Made by a program: the position numbers and the translations under genes. From positions 1-64,000 of the forward strand of contig JAXGGA010006592.1 in NCBI GenBank assembly GCA_038373865.1: a stretch of DNA of 64,000 nucleotides, given 5' to 3'. The notes beneath the pieces were generated by a model, which searched no databases, was not told the DNA's origin, and saw only the letters and a program-made list of their open reading frames with translations. This stretch comes from Uloborus plumipes. Taxonomy: Eukaryota > Arthropoda > Arachnida > Araneae > Uloboridae. Each line of letters starts with the position of its first letter. Positions within the stretch are counted from its first letter, which is position 1. Shown piece by piece: positions 1 to 11,342 of this stretch.

Positions 1-1650
1 AATTTCTTTGAAATTTGCAGCATAGCTATATGTTGCTAACACTAACACATATAAAAATTTTCATTGAAATATTTTAAAATTAATTTTTTTTTAATTTAAA
101 ATTTGAATTTTAACACTTTTTCTATATTAATCCTCGCGCCTGAAATTTCATCAAAATGACAAAATACAAGCAAAATGTGGAACATAAAACACCAGAAAAT
201 AAAATGATGGGAGTACTTTTTCTATATATTGTGGCAAAAATTAAAGAAAAAAAAAACTAAAATCTACATTTTTTTTTGTAAAAGATATCCATATTTCAAT
301 AAAACATAGCAAATATATTCGACACAGCTAATAAAATAGAAAATTCCTTCCCAACAAAATGTTAACAAACTTCTTAAGTACATGGCAAAAAAATTTTAGC
401 AAATTTAAATAATAATTTTTTACACTAGACCAGTATGAAATTTGTAAACACGCGTAAAATTATGTTTTGAGAAAATCAACATTTACTGCTTTACTGTTGT
501 ATATTTCATTATTAAATTAGTTTTTAATACAAATTCACCACAAATAAGGTAAAGCTATTTATTTACAATAGCAATAACATGTATTTCAATCATATAGATT
601 TTAGAAATGTCATCAAAGAAAAACCAATTTTTTGACCATTTTTTGCTCATCTGTAAGTCCCTTCTCACCTTAAAGAGACAGAAGTCTTAAAATGGTTGCT
701 TTTTCGACGTTGGTTACTCTTGGCCTATAAGTTTCATTACATTTTTAGCGCCTATTACTATAACATAACTCTCTGGCTTTAATTCCTTGATTCTTGGCAA
801 ACGTACAATACTTCAGGATTTTTCTTCAGTTTGTGCCAATATGCGCAGCGTACAATTTTCAACAAAATGAGTGAGAAAAATTAAAATTTCACAACGTTTA
901 AGCGCACAAAAATTGCAGATTGCTGTGTGAATGTGCTTCGGTGTTACAACGAACGTTTTTTAGAAGTAACACCAAAACACACGTATGCAGCAATTTGCGA
1001 TTTTTGTGTGTCAAAACTTCGAAACCCAGTAATTTACTGTTCCGTACAAATGTATTTATTTCTTTCTCATGAGGTAGTTATAAACAGAAATTGGGGGTCA
1101 AAGTTACGGTTAGAATCTACAATTTTTACCCTACTCCTATTTCAGCTGAGAATATCATATGCTTTATCTTCAGTTAACTTTTCACCATTAAAAAGTAAAA
1201 CAAATGAGTCAAAAAAGCAATAACTCCCCGCGTTAAAACCATCCGAAGTATTATTTTTCTCTCCCTATTTACGCCATACAATACAACCGCTTAAAAGATA
1301 TCTCAGGATTTGCGGCAGAAATCGTGTGGCGAAATTGAACCGTATACTTAAAGCGGAATAGTTTCCCCAATACAAGAAGAAAGCTACTCTAAAGAATTGG
1401 GATTTCGTAGAATATTTTCTGCCTTCTAAATGTGAGAAAATCACGCACTAGTACTACAGAAACAACCCACTAGGACGTTATGTCTCGCAAGCACGCATAG
1501 GACTGATTGTACTATATGTGCCTGGTAATAGCTGGCCTGCAGAAATTGTTGCTTTTCTGGCAGTCTTTCTCTTTTGAGTGAGCTTGTAATCTATTCTGAT
1601 GTCCTTAAGCCAGGTGATGCAAAAAGTGAATTATTTTTCAGTATCTGTTC
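1..1650. other. AT-rich intergenic DNA, no gene recognised
   Basis: I see homopolymer-rich AT DNA with no coding signal beyond short chance frames and no recognised repeat family, apart from the imperfect hairpin at 902-1010. Confidence 0.5.
902..1010. repeat. Imperfect ~45-bp inverted repeat (hairpin)
   Basis: The segment 902-947 is an imperfect reverse complement of 966-1010. Shared blocks include CACAAAAAT, ATTGCTG and GGTGTTAC, and the loop is about 18 bases. It could be a small MITE remnant or a transcribed hairpin. It overlaps a 98-codon open frame starting at 927 that I take to be a chance frame. Confidence 0.6.
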
Positions 1651-1654
1651 GTTT

Positions 1655-1885
1655 AGGCTATTGATTTAACAATCAAATTTGCAAAAGTGTTGTTTGCCTT
1701 TGAAATTTATATCTCAACTAACTTGCAATACTTTAATAATCTACCTATGGTAAATGAGTTCGTTATGAACTCTTAGATACCTGACTTGGTGCTGGATTCA
1801 CTTCCATTCTTCAGAAAATAATAAACAGTATGTTCATTTAAGAATTTACGTTTTTTTTTATCTTGTGTGACTCTCTATGGCGATG
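1655..1885 (+). repeat. Segmental repeat, copy A (empty site)
   Basis: This segment, containing AACAATCAAATTTGCAAAAG and later CTTAGATACCTGACTTGG, recurs at 3206-3305 plus 3978-4118. Copy A has no insertion at the point where copy B carries a hAT-like element, so it serves as a paralogous empty site. Confidence 0.85.
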
Positions 1886-3205
1886 ATTTTTCAATAATTA
1901 CTTAGTGTGAGTTGTATGGTGGGACGGGTCAATTACAGGGGTCTAAGGTCGTTTTCCCACTTTGGTACTCCTAAGTTTTAAAAATACGCATTAGTAATTT
2001 TGGGAAATCCCAAGCGTAAAAGAATAGTTTGAATACAAAACGATGACATTACTAGGTTTAAACGACCCATTGGCGGCTCGTACAGGGGGGCAAGGGGGGC
2101 GACTGCGCCCTCATCTTTTAACAGTTAAAAAGTAATGATCGTTTGAAAAATGATCATTTTTTCTCAGTGGATTGATTAATTTCACCAAAATAACAGGTGA
2201 AAATTTTAAAAATCGGACTTTTTTCCATGTTATTTCATAAGTCAACCAGCTAGGTTAATTTTTGAGGTCACATTCCGCATTTTTTAGAAGTCAATTAATT
2301 AGCAATGTTAAAATTCAATATTATGGCAAAATTGCAGCAAAAAAATCGTTCAAAGGTGCTGCATTAACCCCCCCCCCTTTTCTTTCGATCCCCTCTCCCT
2401 TATTTCTCTTCGTATGACCCCTCCCCCCCCCACAGTTTTGGTGCACCATCCGCCTATGGAACTGACCAATATATTCATGAAATATAAAACTAAGCATTTT
2501 GTCATTAATGCCAATTAATTCTCATGAGGAAGCATGTGTATATTTTATGGGGTTTTACAGTGGGTGAGTAAATTCAATCCCCCCCCCCCCCATATTGTAC
2601 AAGCGTTAGTTGTGTGTCTATCTTTAAAGTATTGTAATATAAAATTTCCTTTAGTTTTAAATAGCAACAAAAAAGGATAAATAAATTGATTTTTTTTCTT
2701 TCTTTAACAATTGCTATAAGCAATATTCTTCTGACAGGACGATGGATTCTAAGGTTATTTCCAACAGCGTCTCTCAGAAGTTTTAAACTCTAATACCTCC
2801 TTGAATTTTTCGTCGTAGATGTTTTTCGCGTAAAGGTGTTGCTGATTATATAGGACATTTTTTCGAAATTTTGTCTATTACAGGTGGCAGTTACCAATAG
2901 TGATTAAACATTAAATGAAATTCTTATTCTTAAAAAAAAGTGCTTTTCCCCTTAACCTGAAGGGGCATGTATTTTACTGAGAAAATTTTCCTAACATGCG
3001 CAGATGATTATTTTTTTTTAAAGAAGCGTATTAAAACGAGAAGGAATAAAAAAGACAAAACAAAAAAAGGGGAGGAGTTAGTGAATGATTTCACTTCAGA
3101 AAGAACAGTCAAATTCTAGCCAGAACACCCCATAAATGTAACTCTAACTAAGAAGCTACAAACAATGCCACCTTGCGCCGCTGATTCTGTTGGTACTGAA
3201 ATTTT
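1886..3205. other. No gene recognised; poly-C tracts
   Basis: Noncoding AT-rich DNA with striking C-runs near 2370, 2408 and 2578. The phrases at 2080-2110 and 2440-2460 resemble ends of a degraded MITE, but I could not define its termini. Confidence 0.4.
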
Positions 3206-4118
3206 ATATCTACGATTGTGTTTTAACAATCAAATTTGCAAAAGTTATGTTTGCATTTGAAATTTATATCTCAACTAACTTGCAATCCTTTAATAATCTG
3301 CCATTCAGTGGCGTACTCAAGGGTGGGCTGATAGGGCTGCAGCCCCCCCCGAAAGTTTCCAGACAAATTTTAAAAATTTAAGCTAAAATCGTTTATTTCT
3401 TTTTAGTTATTTTTTCCTTTCTTGCTGAAATTAAGACATGAGAATTTCTTTTGAATAGAGAATTAAATATGGGGTAAAATCAAAAGAAACTGGGAAAAGT
3501 AAATTCCTTCTTCTTTTCTTTTTCTCTCTCCGTTTCACTGTATGTGTCGTGTATGGTTACCTTAGAATTCAACTTTGTAGGCATTTACTCCAAATATGTC
3601 TCAGAAACACCGATTAATGCTTGTTCATTAATCTAATTCTGTTAAATAAACTTCAACAAACGTGTGATTGAAACCCGATATGAGGAGTATTGTAAAATAA
3701 ATCGCAAAATTAATGTTATGAAAGTTCAAATATGCAAAAAATTTCAAATTTCCATTTTATCATATGCTATTTTCATCAAAACGCTTTACTTTTCAACAAT
3801 AATTATAATTGTAAAAAATATTTTTAAAGATGCATTTTGGTCATCTAAAATTAGCATTCATATCAGAAATTCGAACTTTTTTTTCAGCTACATTTTATGA
3901 GGTGCCCCGCCCCCTCCTTTCAAAGAGTGTCGGCTCAGCCCCTCCCCCCTGAAATGATTTGTCTGCGTACGCCACTGCTGACAAGGGTGAATGAGTTCAA
4001 GTTATGAACTCTTAGATACCTGACTTGGTGCTGGATTCCCTTCCATTCTTTAGAAAATTGCAAACAGTATGTTCATTTAAGAATTTACGTTTATTTATAT
4101 TGTGTGAATCTCTATAGA
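3206..4118 (+). repeat. Segmental repeat, copy B, interrupted
   Basis: Homologous to 1655-1885. The homology runs 3206-3305, breaks for the hAT-like insert, and resumes at 3978-4118. The duplication therefore predates the insertion. Confidence 0.85.
3306..3977. mobile_element. hAT-like MITE, CAGTGGCGTAC termini
   Basis: The element begins CAGTGGCGTACTCAAGG and ends GCGTACGCCACTG, giving 11-bp terminal inverted repeats of a type common in hAT nonautonomous elements. The flanks CTGCCATT and CTGACAAG match at 5 of 8 positions, and both align to CTACCTAT in the uninterrupted copy A, so an aged 8-bp target duplication is likely. The inside is AT-rich with C-runs near both ends. I see no transposase. 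Confidence 0.75.
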
Positions 4119-4565
4119 CCCAATATAAAAAAAAAATGATCTAACATTAAGTGCACTACAGAGTGAAAACAATAGCCATCTTTATTGTTTAAAAAAAATA
4201 TTTTAGTGTTACAGGCGATTTTCCTCTAGTGATCTAACAGTTCAATAGACAATGCTACTTCAGTTATAAAGGGAGAAGATGAGAATTTAGTTTCGGCTTC
4301 TATATATACGGTGTAATTGTGTATAAAAAGTGATAAATTTCTTGTAACATTGATCCAGAAAAAGCAGATGCATAAGTTTTTTGGTTTGTAGCTTTTAATA
4401 TTTAATCTTAAAGAAAATAACTTCCAGTGCATAATTCATATACATAAAAAATTCTACAACAGTATTTAATTCATGAATAGCCTTATTACTGCTTAGTTCA
4501 ATACAAGGACATAAACTATTAGTTTGATTTCCATCCAAAGGTGAATTCACAATTTGATTTTTTTA

Positions 4566-4812
4566 GGAACTGTCCATAAATGATCTCACACTTTTAGGGG
4601 GGGGGGGGATGAATCAAGATATTGCAACAGTTTTGACAAAGTGGACAAAGGGGGTAGCAAGAAAGGGGGCTTCACATTTTTTAATAAGAAAATGCTTATG
4701 AAATAGAGCGTGACATGTGACAAGGGGGCGGGGTAAGGTGAAGTGTGACATTTTATGACAAATTAAAAGGGTCAAAAATATTCTTAAAAAGTGACATTTA
4801 TGGCAGGCCCCT
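4566..4812. mobile_element. MITE with GTCCATAAATG termini
   Basis: The left end GGAACTGTCCATAAATGA and the right end (minus strand) GGGGCCTGCCATAAATG are imperfect inverted repeats, followed inward by a CAC(A)CTTTT block. A G-run at about 4601-4611 lies close to the left end. No coding content. Confidence 0.6.
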
Positions 4813-4848
4813 TACAGAAGCTGTAGCTAATTCATTTGCCACTAAATA

Positions 4849-5024
4849 CAGTCGACGCTCGTTATAACGACCACACGTTATAAAGACCATCCTAATGTAA
4901 CGACCGGTGAGAAAACCCCCAACTGTATCCCAATATACTGTATGTTGTACCTCTTATAGCGACCACTCGTTATAAAGACCATTTTCTGTAGGACGGAGAC
5001 GGTCGTTATATCGAGCGTCGACTG
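4849..5024. mobile_element. Tigger/pogo-like MITE, 176 bp
   Basis: Starts CAGTCGACGCTCGTTATA and ends TCGAGCGTCGACTG, flanked by TA on both sides (4847-4848 and 5025-5026). CGTTATA and ATAAAGACCA motifs repeat inside in both orientations. TA target duplication and CAGT-type ends are typical of Tc1/mariner/pogo elements. Confidence 0.8.
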
Positions 5025-5257
5025 TATAACTTAACAATAGGAGGGAATGATACAAATTAAAAGTCAGACTATATTAAATCGAACTCTAAACTAAGATGTG
5101 CAACTGTTCTTAAACTGTTTAAGTACTCAGAAACTGTTGTTTAGGGCTGAGTTCCCTTTGCCTTCCCCAGTTTTTTTCCAATCCCGTAATTTCAACTTAT
5201 CCCCTTTTGGTCTCCTTTTCACATGCCACACTCAAAATGACTTTTTAAACGTATTTC

Positions 5258-5860
5258 GGGTCACTCCATAGAAATGTCAACCTCAGTCAAAGGAAAAGAA
5301 AATATCGAAGTGAAAAAAGTATCAAAAAATAAATAAACGAATATGAATCATACAACAAAAGTAGTTTAAAAAAATTGAAATAGTATTGTAATTATCACTG
5401 CGATTAGTCGTAATAAATAGGTTTGTAGTGTGTCTATACTGCTTATCATTCGATGGTTACGTTAGTCACACTTCATCTTGAGTAAAAGTGACACTTAGAC
5501 TAAATAAAATTAAGATTTAATAAATGTATTTTATGTTTTTAAAAGCCCTTTTTACACATTTTTCAAATATATCATTCAATTTTTAACACTAGCTTAACTT
5601 CGAGAAATGTTTGCCTCACAACATGAGCATTCATTTTCAGGGTTGCAAAAATGTTACGTTAGTCACACTGCTATTTTGGTTGAAAAAATATCTGCTGTCA
5701 GTAATTTTGTTTTAAATTCTTAGCAGAAATGATACATAGATACCATGTACATTGTAAATCTACCAGTATAACTAAAAAATATTTTTTATTCTTTAAGTTA
5801 AGAGTAAAAACAGTTACAAAATCAGCTCTGAATGTTACGTTAGTCACTGTGGAATGACTC
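5258..5860 (-). mobile_element. GGGTCATTCC MITE, copy 1
   Basis: One of four copies in the window (also 13458-15405, 28996-29594, 29910-30500). Termini are GGGTCACTCCATAG and CTGTGGAATGACTC. The 14-bp motif GTTACGTTAGTCAC occurs three times inside. Flanks TTTC/TTTA fit the 4-bp target duplication seen in better preserved copies. No transposase; the superfamily is not certain, and 4-bp duplications would suit Chapaev-type or Sola1-type elements. Confidence 0.8.
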
Positions 5861-6320
5861 TTTACCAAAAAAGTACGATGCTACACTTTTTCTTTCTCTA
5901 TCCCTCCCCCTGTCAAAAACTGTGTGGAAGAAGATTCTGCATACATTTCAGTAAATAAGTGAAAATTGCCATTTTCGGACTTAAGTTAGTATGACTCTCG
6001 AGTACAGAAATGGTATCATACTTGTCTGGTTTAACATACTTGTGTGAACTCCCTCTTACTTCTCTCACAAAGCGTCACACTTCAACTTACCCCTTTCCCT
6101 CCCCTTGCCGCATATCACACTGTGTTTTTAAAAATATTTTTTACAGAAAGTGTCACACTTTTCATTATTCATCTCTCATTCATTTCATTATTCATCTCTT
6201 GTCCCAAGCTTCACAGGGCCTACAAGAATAGTGTAATAATTAGGTTTTATGGGGAGAGAGGGCCCGGTGACCAACAAAACAAGAGGCTTACCGTGGCTCT
6301 AGGCGGCCTTAAAACTGCCA
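5861..6320. other. No gene; degenerate TCACACTT-rich repeats
   Basis: The stretch 6040-6180 carries scattered AGCGTCACACTTCA and GTGTCACACTTTTC phrases that resemble, on the opposite strand, the minisatellite at 48490-48835. The frame 6044-6508 crosses from this into a SINE and is not a gene. 6308-6320 is the left target duplication of the SINE. Confidence 0.45.
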
Positions 6321-6599
6321 TAACACTCCAGAGTACCCGTACTTACTACAACTCGTGGTTTAACCGAGATAGGACCCTGAAGAGCGCTCAGTTCTCTTTA
6401 GAACCAGAACCAAGGGTCGAGCAAACCCTTGGCCCAGCACCCCCAGAGGTATCGTTTCACTTGGAGGAATTTGTGACCACAATTTTAAGGTCCCCCAGCC
6501 ACTATTAATCAAGACGGTGGATCTTTGATCGGCTGGGATCGAGCCCGGGTCCCTCCGGTCACGAGTCCGACGCCTTACCGATCGGGCTACCACGACCCC
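6321..6599 (-). mobile_element. tRNA-derived SINE, copy 1, with 13-bp TSD
   Basis: On the minus strand the element starts with a tRNA-like head: an A-box-like TAGCCCGATCGGTAAGG, then a B-box-like GGGCTCGATCCC, followed by a body shared with four other copies (20349-20640, 45323-45627, 52010-52302, 54236-54535). The 13-bp direct repeat CTTAAAACTGCCA flanks it (6308-6320 and 6600-6612), the mark of target-primed reverse transcription. Frames in its body are not genes. Confidence 0.92.
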
Positions 6600-6612
6600 C
6601 TTAAAACTGCCA

Positions 6613-7161
6613 CAATTTCACGAACATCTCCCCGCAAAGAGTGACATTTATTTGTAACTAGCCGATAGGTGCTGAAGAAGTTATTTAACGACCGCCGTTG
6701 CAGTTAGACATAAGTAAGATTCAAGTCATTTAATTGTGAGCTCATGATACTGGTTACTCGCCTCGATAAATTAAATGCTTCTTATATGTTAGCTCACGTG
6801 ACAAACGTTAAAAGTTGGTGAAAGTAATTGCACTATGAAATATTAATACCAAAATACCCGCAATAAACAATGCATGTTATTCAAAGGAGCTTACTTCGCT
6901 TGTTCCCAAAATTAGTAAACCCATATTATTTTAAACCTTTTATACAACTTCAAAACTCCGGGTTTGATGAGTTACGACACACATTTTAGCCGGGATACCA
7001 AAACGCAGTCAAAAATACCCAAATACCCCATTATTTACCGCGATATCCCGCAACTAATAAATACAGTTAATATTTAACAGCGCTCAATATCGGTCGCCAT
7101 AAATATTCAAAGATTTAAGAAAAGTTGGGAATTTATGTCCCACTCGGTGGCAACACGGCTG
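6613..7161. other. No feature recognised
   Basis: Single-copy-looking AT-rich DNA with somewhat more CG dinucleotides than the surroundings. If the frame at 7162-7550 is a terminal exon, this would hold its 3' UTR, but I see no clear AATAAA on the minus strand. Confidence 0.4.
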
Positions 7162-7550
7162 TCAGAGGATGACGGAGGGTAATTGCGTCCGTGGCATGTC
7201 GGGAAATCTTTGGAGAAATAATGGCCGAATGGTTTGTCTAAATTGTGCGTCTCTCTGCTGCTGCGCACGTAAATGTCTGGCGATGATTATATTTCCAGGA
7301 GATTTGTCTATTAAAAGATTTTCTTGTTCAAAAAGAAATGGTAAATCTTGGGGAAAAGGGGAAACTACAACGCGAGTTTTATGATCCGGACGCCCCAGAC
7401 TCATCGCGTATTCAGAGTAATTTGCGTGATTTGAGTTTCCTATGGATGTTAAATATTTAATGATCTGCTTAAAACTCACTAAGTGTGGTTTGAATATTTC
7501 ACGAGAAAGCACGGGTGGTGGTTGAAAGGTACTTTCAGTTTGACATGAAA
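7162..7550 (-). CDS. Unrecognised ORF, possible terminal exon
   Basis: This minus-strand open frame of roughly 125 codons has balanced composition, unlike the low-complexity chance frames elsewhere. It ends at a TGA at 7162-7164. No good ATG lies at its beginning; instead a pyrimidine-rich stretch ending TTTATCAG on the minus strand places a plausible 3' splice site just before 7550, with the frame open across it. The protein contains SNHANYSEYAMSLGRP, then a hydrophobic-acidic PFPQDLPFLFEQENLL and an arginine/glutamine-rich ARHLRAQQQRDAQFRQ, and ends PRTQLPSVIL. I do not recognise the family and see no membrane segment or zinc motif. It could be a host exon, an exon fragment carried by a repeat, or chance. 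No upstream exon was found. Confidence 0.38.
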
Positions 7551-8235
7551 CTGATAAATAATAATAATTCTTAAAAAATCGTAATTTTCCAAGTGCAAAC
7601 GGTGAGGTATTTTGGACAAAATTATGTTGGCCGTAGGAGAAATACCGTGTTGCTGCACAAACTTGAGAAATGTGTTACTTTTATATGTTTCGAGGTCACA
7701 AAAAACCCTTTAATCACAGTAGATACGTTTTTTAGCTTCGAGAAGTAAACACGTACTAAGATTGAATTAAAAATATAAAAACAACCCCGACTCTGATAGC
7801 CAACCTCATATTAAAACATATAAGTTTTATAAATTATATTTATAATTTATATATATTATAAATATCAATTTAACTGTACAACATTTTTTTCTCTGATACC
7901 AAATAATGCTTCGTATTATTTATTTACAATAAAAAAAAAGATGTCTGCTTTCTCGGTACTAGCAGTACAAAACAAAAATATATACTTCAATTAGTGAAAT
8001 TAATTTAAAAGTGAGGCAAAAACCGGAAAATGCGCTTTGTGCCGTCTCTAATAAAAACCTTTCAGTTTTTGATAACATTACAAATTGCTACCCCCTCCCC
8101 TCTCTATGTTTTAAACAAGACACAATTTTTATGCATAAATAAAACTGGGAGGATAGGTTCAGGGCCAACGGGAGGCCAAGTCAGCCTAATCAGAAACTAT
8201 GGGTCCAGCTCGGAATCGCAATAGTGGTACAGTCT
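7551..8235. other. No gene; AT-rich simple sequence
   Basis: Includes a TATAATTTATAT-type low-complexity patch near 7830-7870. No termini or coding sequence recognised. Confidence 0.45.
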
Positions 8236-8345
8236 GATCTTTTATCGTACGACCTTCCTCGCATTTGCGCATGCCTGAGGTCTCTTCTGATTTTCCCAAA
8301 ACAGGGGGAAATGCAAAGTAACATTCAACCAGGAAGTAAAAACGA
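8236..8345 (+). repeat. Dispersed repeat, paired with 50180-50300
   Basis: Shares GCATTTGCGCATGCCTGA and AAAGTAACATTCAACCAGG with 50180-50300. Homology resumes at about 8668-8710 versus 50456-50500 (CTGCCAGGCGC), so a longer element has been interrupted here. The family is not identified. Confidence 0.7.
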
Positions 8346-8397
8346 ATAGGCGCGACCACTTGGCGATTTGTCGCCAAGCTATTGGTCGCCAAGTCAA

Positions 8398-8640
8398 ATT
8401 TGACGAAAAAAATTATTTTTTGAATTTAGGTTCAACTTGGCGCTATTGGCGATATTTTGCGAAAAATTACATGATGTTAAAATCGGCAATATTTAGAAAA
8501 TTAACCATTGTAAAACATTTTTCTGCACTGTTTCGTGGTAGATTAGGGGTGTAAATATTTGAATTGTAACCTTGCTCATTCCAAGCACTTTTTTTAACAC
8601 TTAAGGCAACTACTAAGAAATTTACTCGTAAAAGGAAGTA
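8398..8640 (-). mobile_element. MITE related to the ACTTCCTTTTACG family (partial)
   Basis: Closely resembles 26104-26350 through TTGGCGCTATTGG, TTGCGAAAAAT, ATATTTAGAAAATTAA and a shared end reading TCGTAAAAGGAAGTAGTG. The other terminus, ACTTCCTTTTACG, is seen at 25869 but not here, so this copy looks partial. The similarity continues some 30 bases past the repeat end (GGGGTCCATACCAGA). Confidence 0.65.
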
Positions 8641-9165
8641 GTGAGGGGTCCATACCAGATTTTTTCAAATGAAAGCGTTCATGACTGCCAGGCGCACCTT
8701 TCGAGATTGGACAGCACACTGTGTGTGCTTTATAAATTTTATAGGGGAAAGGGAGGCCCAGCGCCCAAATTGACAAAATTCCCGTCTTGGCTCTCTACAG
8801 CCCTGACCGGGCTGCCCATCAAAATAGGGCCGCAGGTAGGGGAACTCGCCAAACCATCTTGGATGAAATGTTCTTTTTTTTTCTTTCTTTTTTTTCTTGT
8901 TTCGCATCTCAAAAATTTTTTTTTTTTTTCAAATAAAACCATTCTGCCACAAATAACAGAACATGAAAATAGCTTTAAATTGGTGCTTTTAGTTTTACTG
9001 ACACTGTAAGAGGTGAAAAAGTATATTGTTCAAAAATTCATAATTTTTTGGGAAACTTACTGTCCCCCACTCCTCCCTGCCCTTGTTTTATTTTTGGGCC
9101 TCTGCTAGAGGCCGACAAATGACTTTAGTCTTTAACTCTGACTCTGCCACGCATCTCCTGCAGCT
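8641..9165. other. No gene; T-rich low complexity
   Basis: Contains T-runs at 8874-8930. The overlapping frames on both strands here are lysine- or phenylalanine-rich translations of those runs and are not credible genes. Confidence 0.5.
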
Positions 9166-9169
9166 ATAT

Positions 9170-9583
9170 TGAAAAAGAATCGATGTTTTTACATTATAAT
9201 ACAAATAATTTTACAATAATAAACTAAAATTGCTACATTTGCAGTAGTAAACTGCAGAACTGCTAGTTTACAGTAATAAACTAAAATTGCTAATTTCTCG
9301 AATTATTACAGTGCATTTTACATTTAAACTGAAACCTCAGCGGCCAGAAAAATACGGTTGTTTTTATGGTATAATACAGTCAATTTTATGGAAAAATTGC
9401 TAATTTTACAGTAATACACTGTAAAATTGCTAACTTTACAGTAAGAATTTGTAAAATTACTAGTTTTGCAGTAGTTAACAGAAAAACTGTAAAATGCACA
9501 GTAATAATACTGTACATTTTATAGTCTTAAATTGAAACCCCAGTACTATACTGTAAAAACAACAGTGCATTTTTGCAGTGTAC
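9170..9583. mobile_element. CTGTAAAATTGC-rich MITE, copy 1
   Basis: A family with about seven copies here. It is dominated by AATTTTACAGTAATAAACTG and its complement, with ends resembling GCATTTTTGCAGTGTA and an inner AACAACAGT. Other copies or parts lie at 15985-16275, 16690-17046, 19736-20020, 20286-20785, 21095-21492 and 23668-25575. The internal sequence is made of degenerate repeats in both orientations. No coding potential. Confidence 0.75.
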
Positions 9584-9791
9584 ATCAAAAATCAAAAGCA
9601 CGTTTTTGAAGACACTTTTATGCTTTTTAATTCATCAAAAAATAATTATAGTCGCAAGTATGTAGTTTTTGAGATATTGAAACGAAAACAGAAAACCAAT
9701 TAAAATCCAAGATGGTGGCTTAAATTTCCCCTCCTATATGTTGATATTGAAACCAGGCAGAAATATGCTCCTCTAATCGTAATTATACATA

Positions 9792-10354
9792 CAGTGAACT
9801 CTCACTTATACACCGCCTCATTTATGCGCCTTTTTCACTTATACGACGATTTTCAATGGTACCAGCACATCCCATAGCAAAATAATGATAATATCATTCG
9901 TGTAAGCATCGCTCTTAAGATAAATATTTCACTTATGCGCCGAATTTTTTGTAAAATGTAAAAAAAAAGGTTAATTTTATTTAAAAAATAAGCATGTTTC
10001 TTCAATTTCCACTTTAATCTTTGGCCTTAATTGTTCACGGAAGGCATTTTTTCCGCATGAACTAGAGTTCGCAGATTGACAATTATCAATTATGCATGGA
10101 TTTGAAATGATTAGTTTTTGTGATTAGGTATGCTACAGTTTTTGTTTTCTATTTATCGTAGTAGTTACGTTACAGTAATTGCCAAGCCAATAGCAATATG
10201 TCCTTTTTCTATAGAAACAATCTTATTTATGCTCTCATTAGAGCTTATCTTGCGTTTTAGACCTTTAAATAGGCTTGTTCACTTACGCGTCTCTCTCACT
10301 TATGCGCCCTTTTCTGTTGGTCTCTTGGGCCGGGCAATAAGTGAGAGTTCACTA
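9792..10354 (-). mobile_element. CAGTGAACTCTCACTTATG MITE (TA-flanked), copy 1
   Basis: Ends CAGTGAACTCTCACTTATA and its complement, flanked by TA. GCGCATAAGTGA-like motifs are repeated inside the ends. Full or partial copies lie at 22847-23405, 27094-28217, 61281-62411 and 61462-62030. TA duplication with a CAGT-type end points to Tc1/mariner/pogo mobilisation. No transposase. Confidence 0.88.
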
Positions 10355-10861
10355 TATTAAAATTGTTTTTTGCTTAAAATCAAATGGGAATAGAAATTTC
10401 CAGTTGGATCTTTGATTAGTAGAAAATCTCAAAATGTCTCAATGCTCTCTCACTGCGAAACAGATGTGAAATGGTAATCCAATAATTTCTCTTACTTAGC
10501 TCAAAGTTCCAAATAGTGGCTCTGCGTGCTGAAAGGGCATAAAATAGTTTTTCGTGCGTGATTTCACCACATTTGGAAGCGTAAAGTATTCGATATTTTC
10601 CATGAAATTCCAATCTATGTGTACCATGAAATGCTAAGTATCCATTTGTCAGCGATTTTATACTTACTTTTCTGGACATAATGCATAAAATGTTTCTCTT
10701 TATTGTGTTTGTATTGTACCTTTAATTGATTTTTCTAAACTGAGTTACAAGTTTGGGTTTTCATGTCAAATATTAATGGTAGAATTTATACTTTCATGTA
10801 TCGCCACATATTACTACGGTGTTCGCCATTCCATGAATATTAATGTTTTCAAAATACATAG
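10355..10861. other. No gene recognised; one weak ORF
   Basis: A minus-strand 87-codon frame (10416-10679) begins with a real ATG (MSRKVSIKSLTNGYLAFHG) and has fair complexity, but I recognise nothing in it and no repeat partner is present. I leave it as an unsupported candidate. Confidence 0.3.
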
Positions 10862-11342
10862 TTAACCCTTTAACGGGCACAATCCGTTTTTCTCCAAAGT
10901 TCACATTTTGCATTATAATTAGAAAAATGAGGCTCATTTATAACCAAAAAGTGTATTTTTTTTAATTTTGTTGTTGTGGCTTCTGTTGTTAAGAGGGGTG
11001 AGTAAAATTAACCGCCGTCCATTACAAGCAATGACATTTCACTGATTTATTCAAAAGAATAGATGTAAAATACGAATAATTTCACAAGTAAATGTGCATT
11101 CCTTGTAAAACTATTCGTCATTAGTTATTTCAAATTACGCATTTTTTAGTTACGCATAAAATAAGTGACAGAAAAACTAAATACAATGTAAATCACCAAA
11201 AATACTTTTAGTTTGTCTGATGGAACAACATGAAACATGGAGCAGCTCACAAAGGAACATTACATGTTGTACATAAAACTTTTGTGCGTTTAAGGTTCTA
11301 GCGTGGTGGTAAGATATTTACCACCGCCTTAAAAAGGGTTAA
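10862..11342. mobile_element. piggyBac-like MITE, family A (TTAACCCTTTAACGGGC)
   Basis: Flanked by TTAA at 10862-10865 and 11339-11342 with ends TTAACCCTTTAACGGGC and GCCTTAAAAAGGGTTAA. A short hairpin, GGTGGTAAGATATTTACCACC, lies just inside the right end (about 11314-11334). TTAA target and CCC-starting ends are the piggyBac signature. No transposase remnant recognised. Confidence 0.75.

Noticed and set aside
6044..6593. Frames of 77-154 codons
   Set aside because: They cross or lie in a SINE; the Arg-rich minus frame is the tRNA-like head and recurs in the other SINE copies at 52 and 54 kb.
6530..6600. Possible tRNA gene with A and B boxes
   Set aside because: It is the SINE head, present in five copies with a shared non-tRNA body, and has no convincing acceptor stem.
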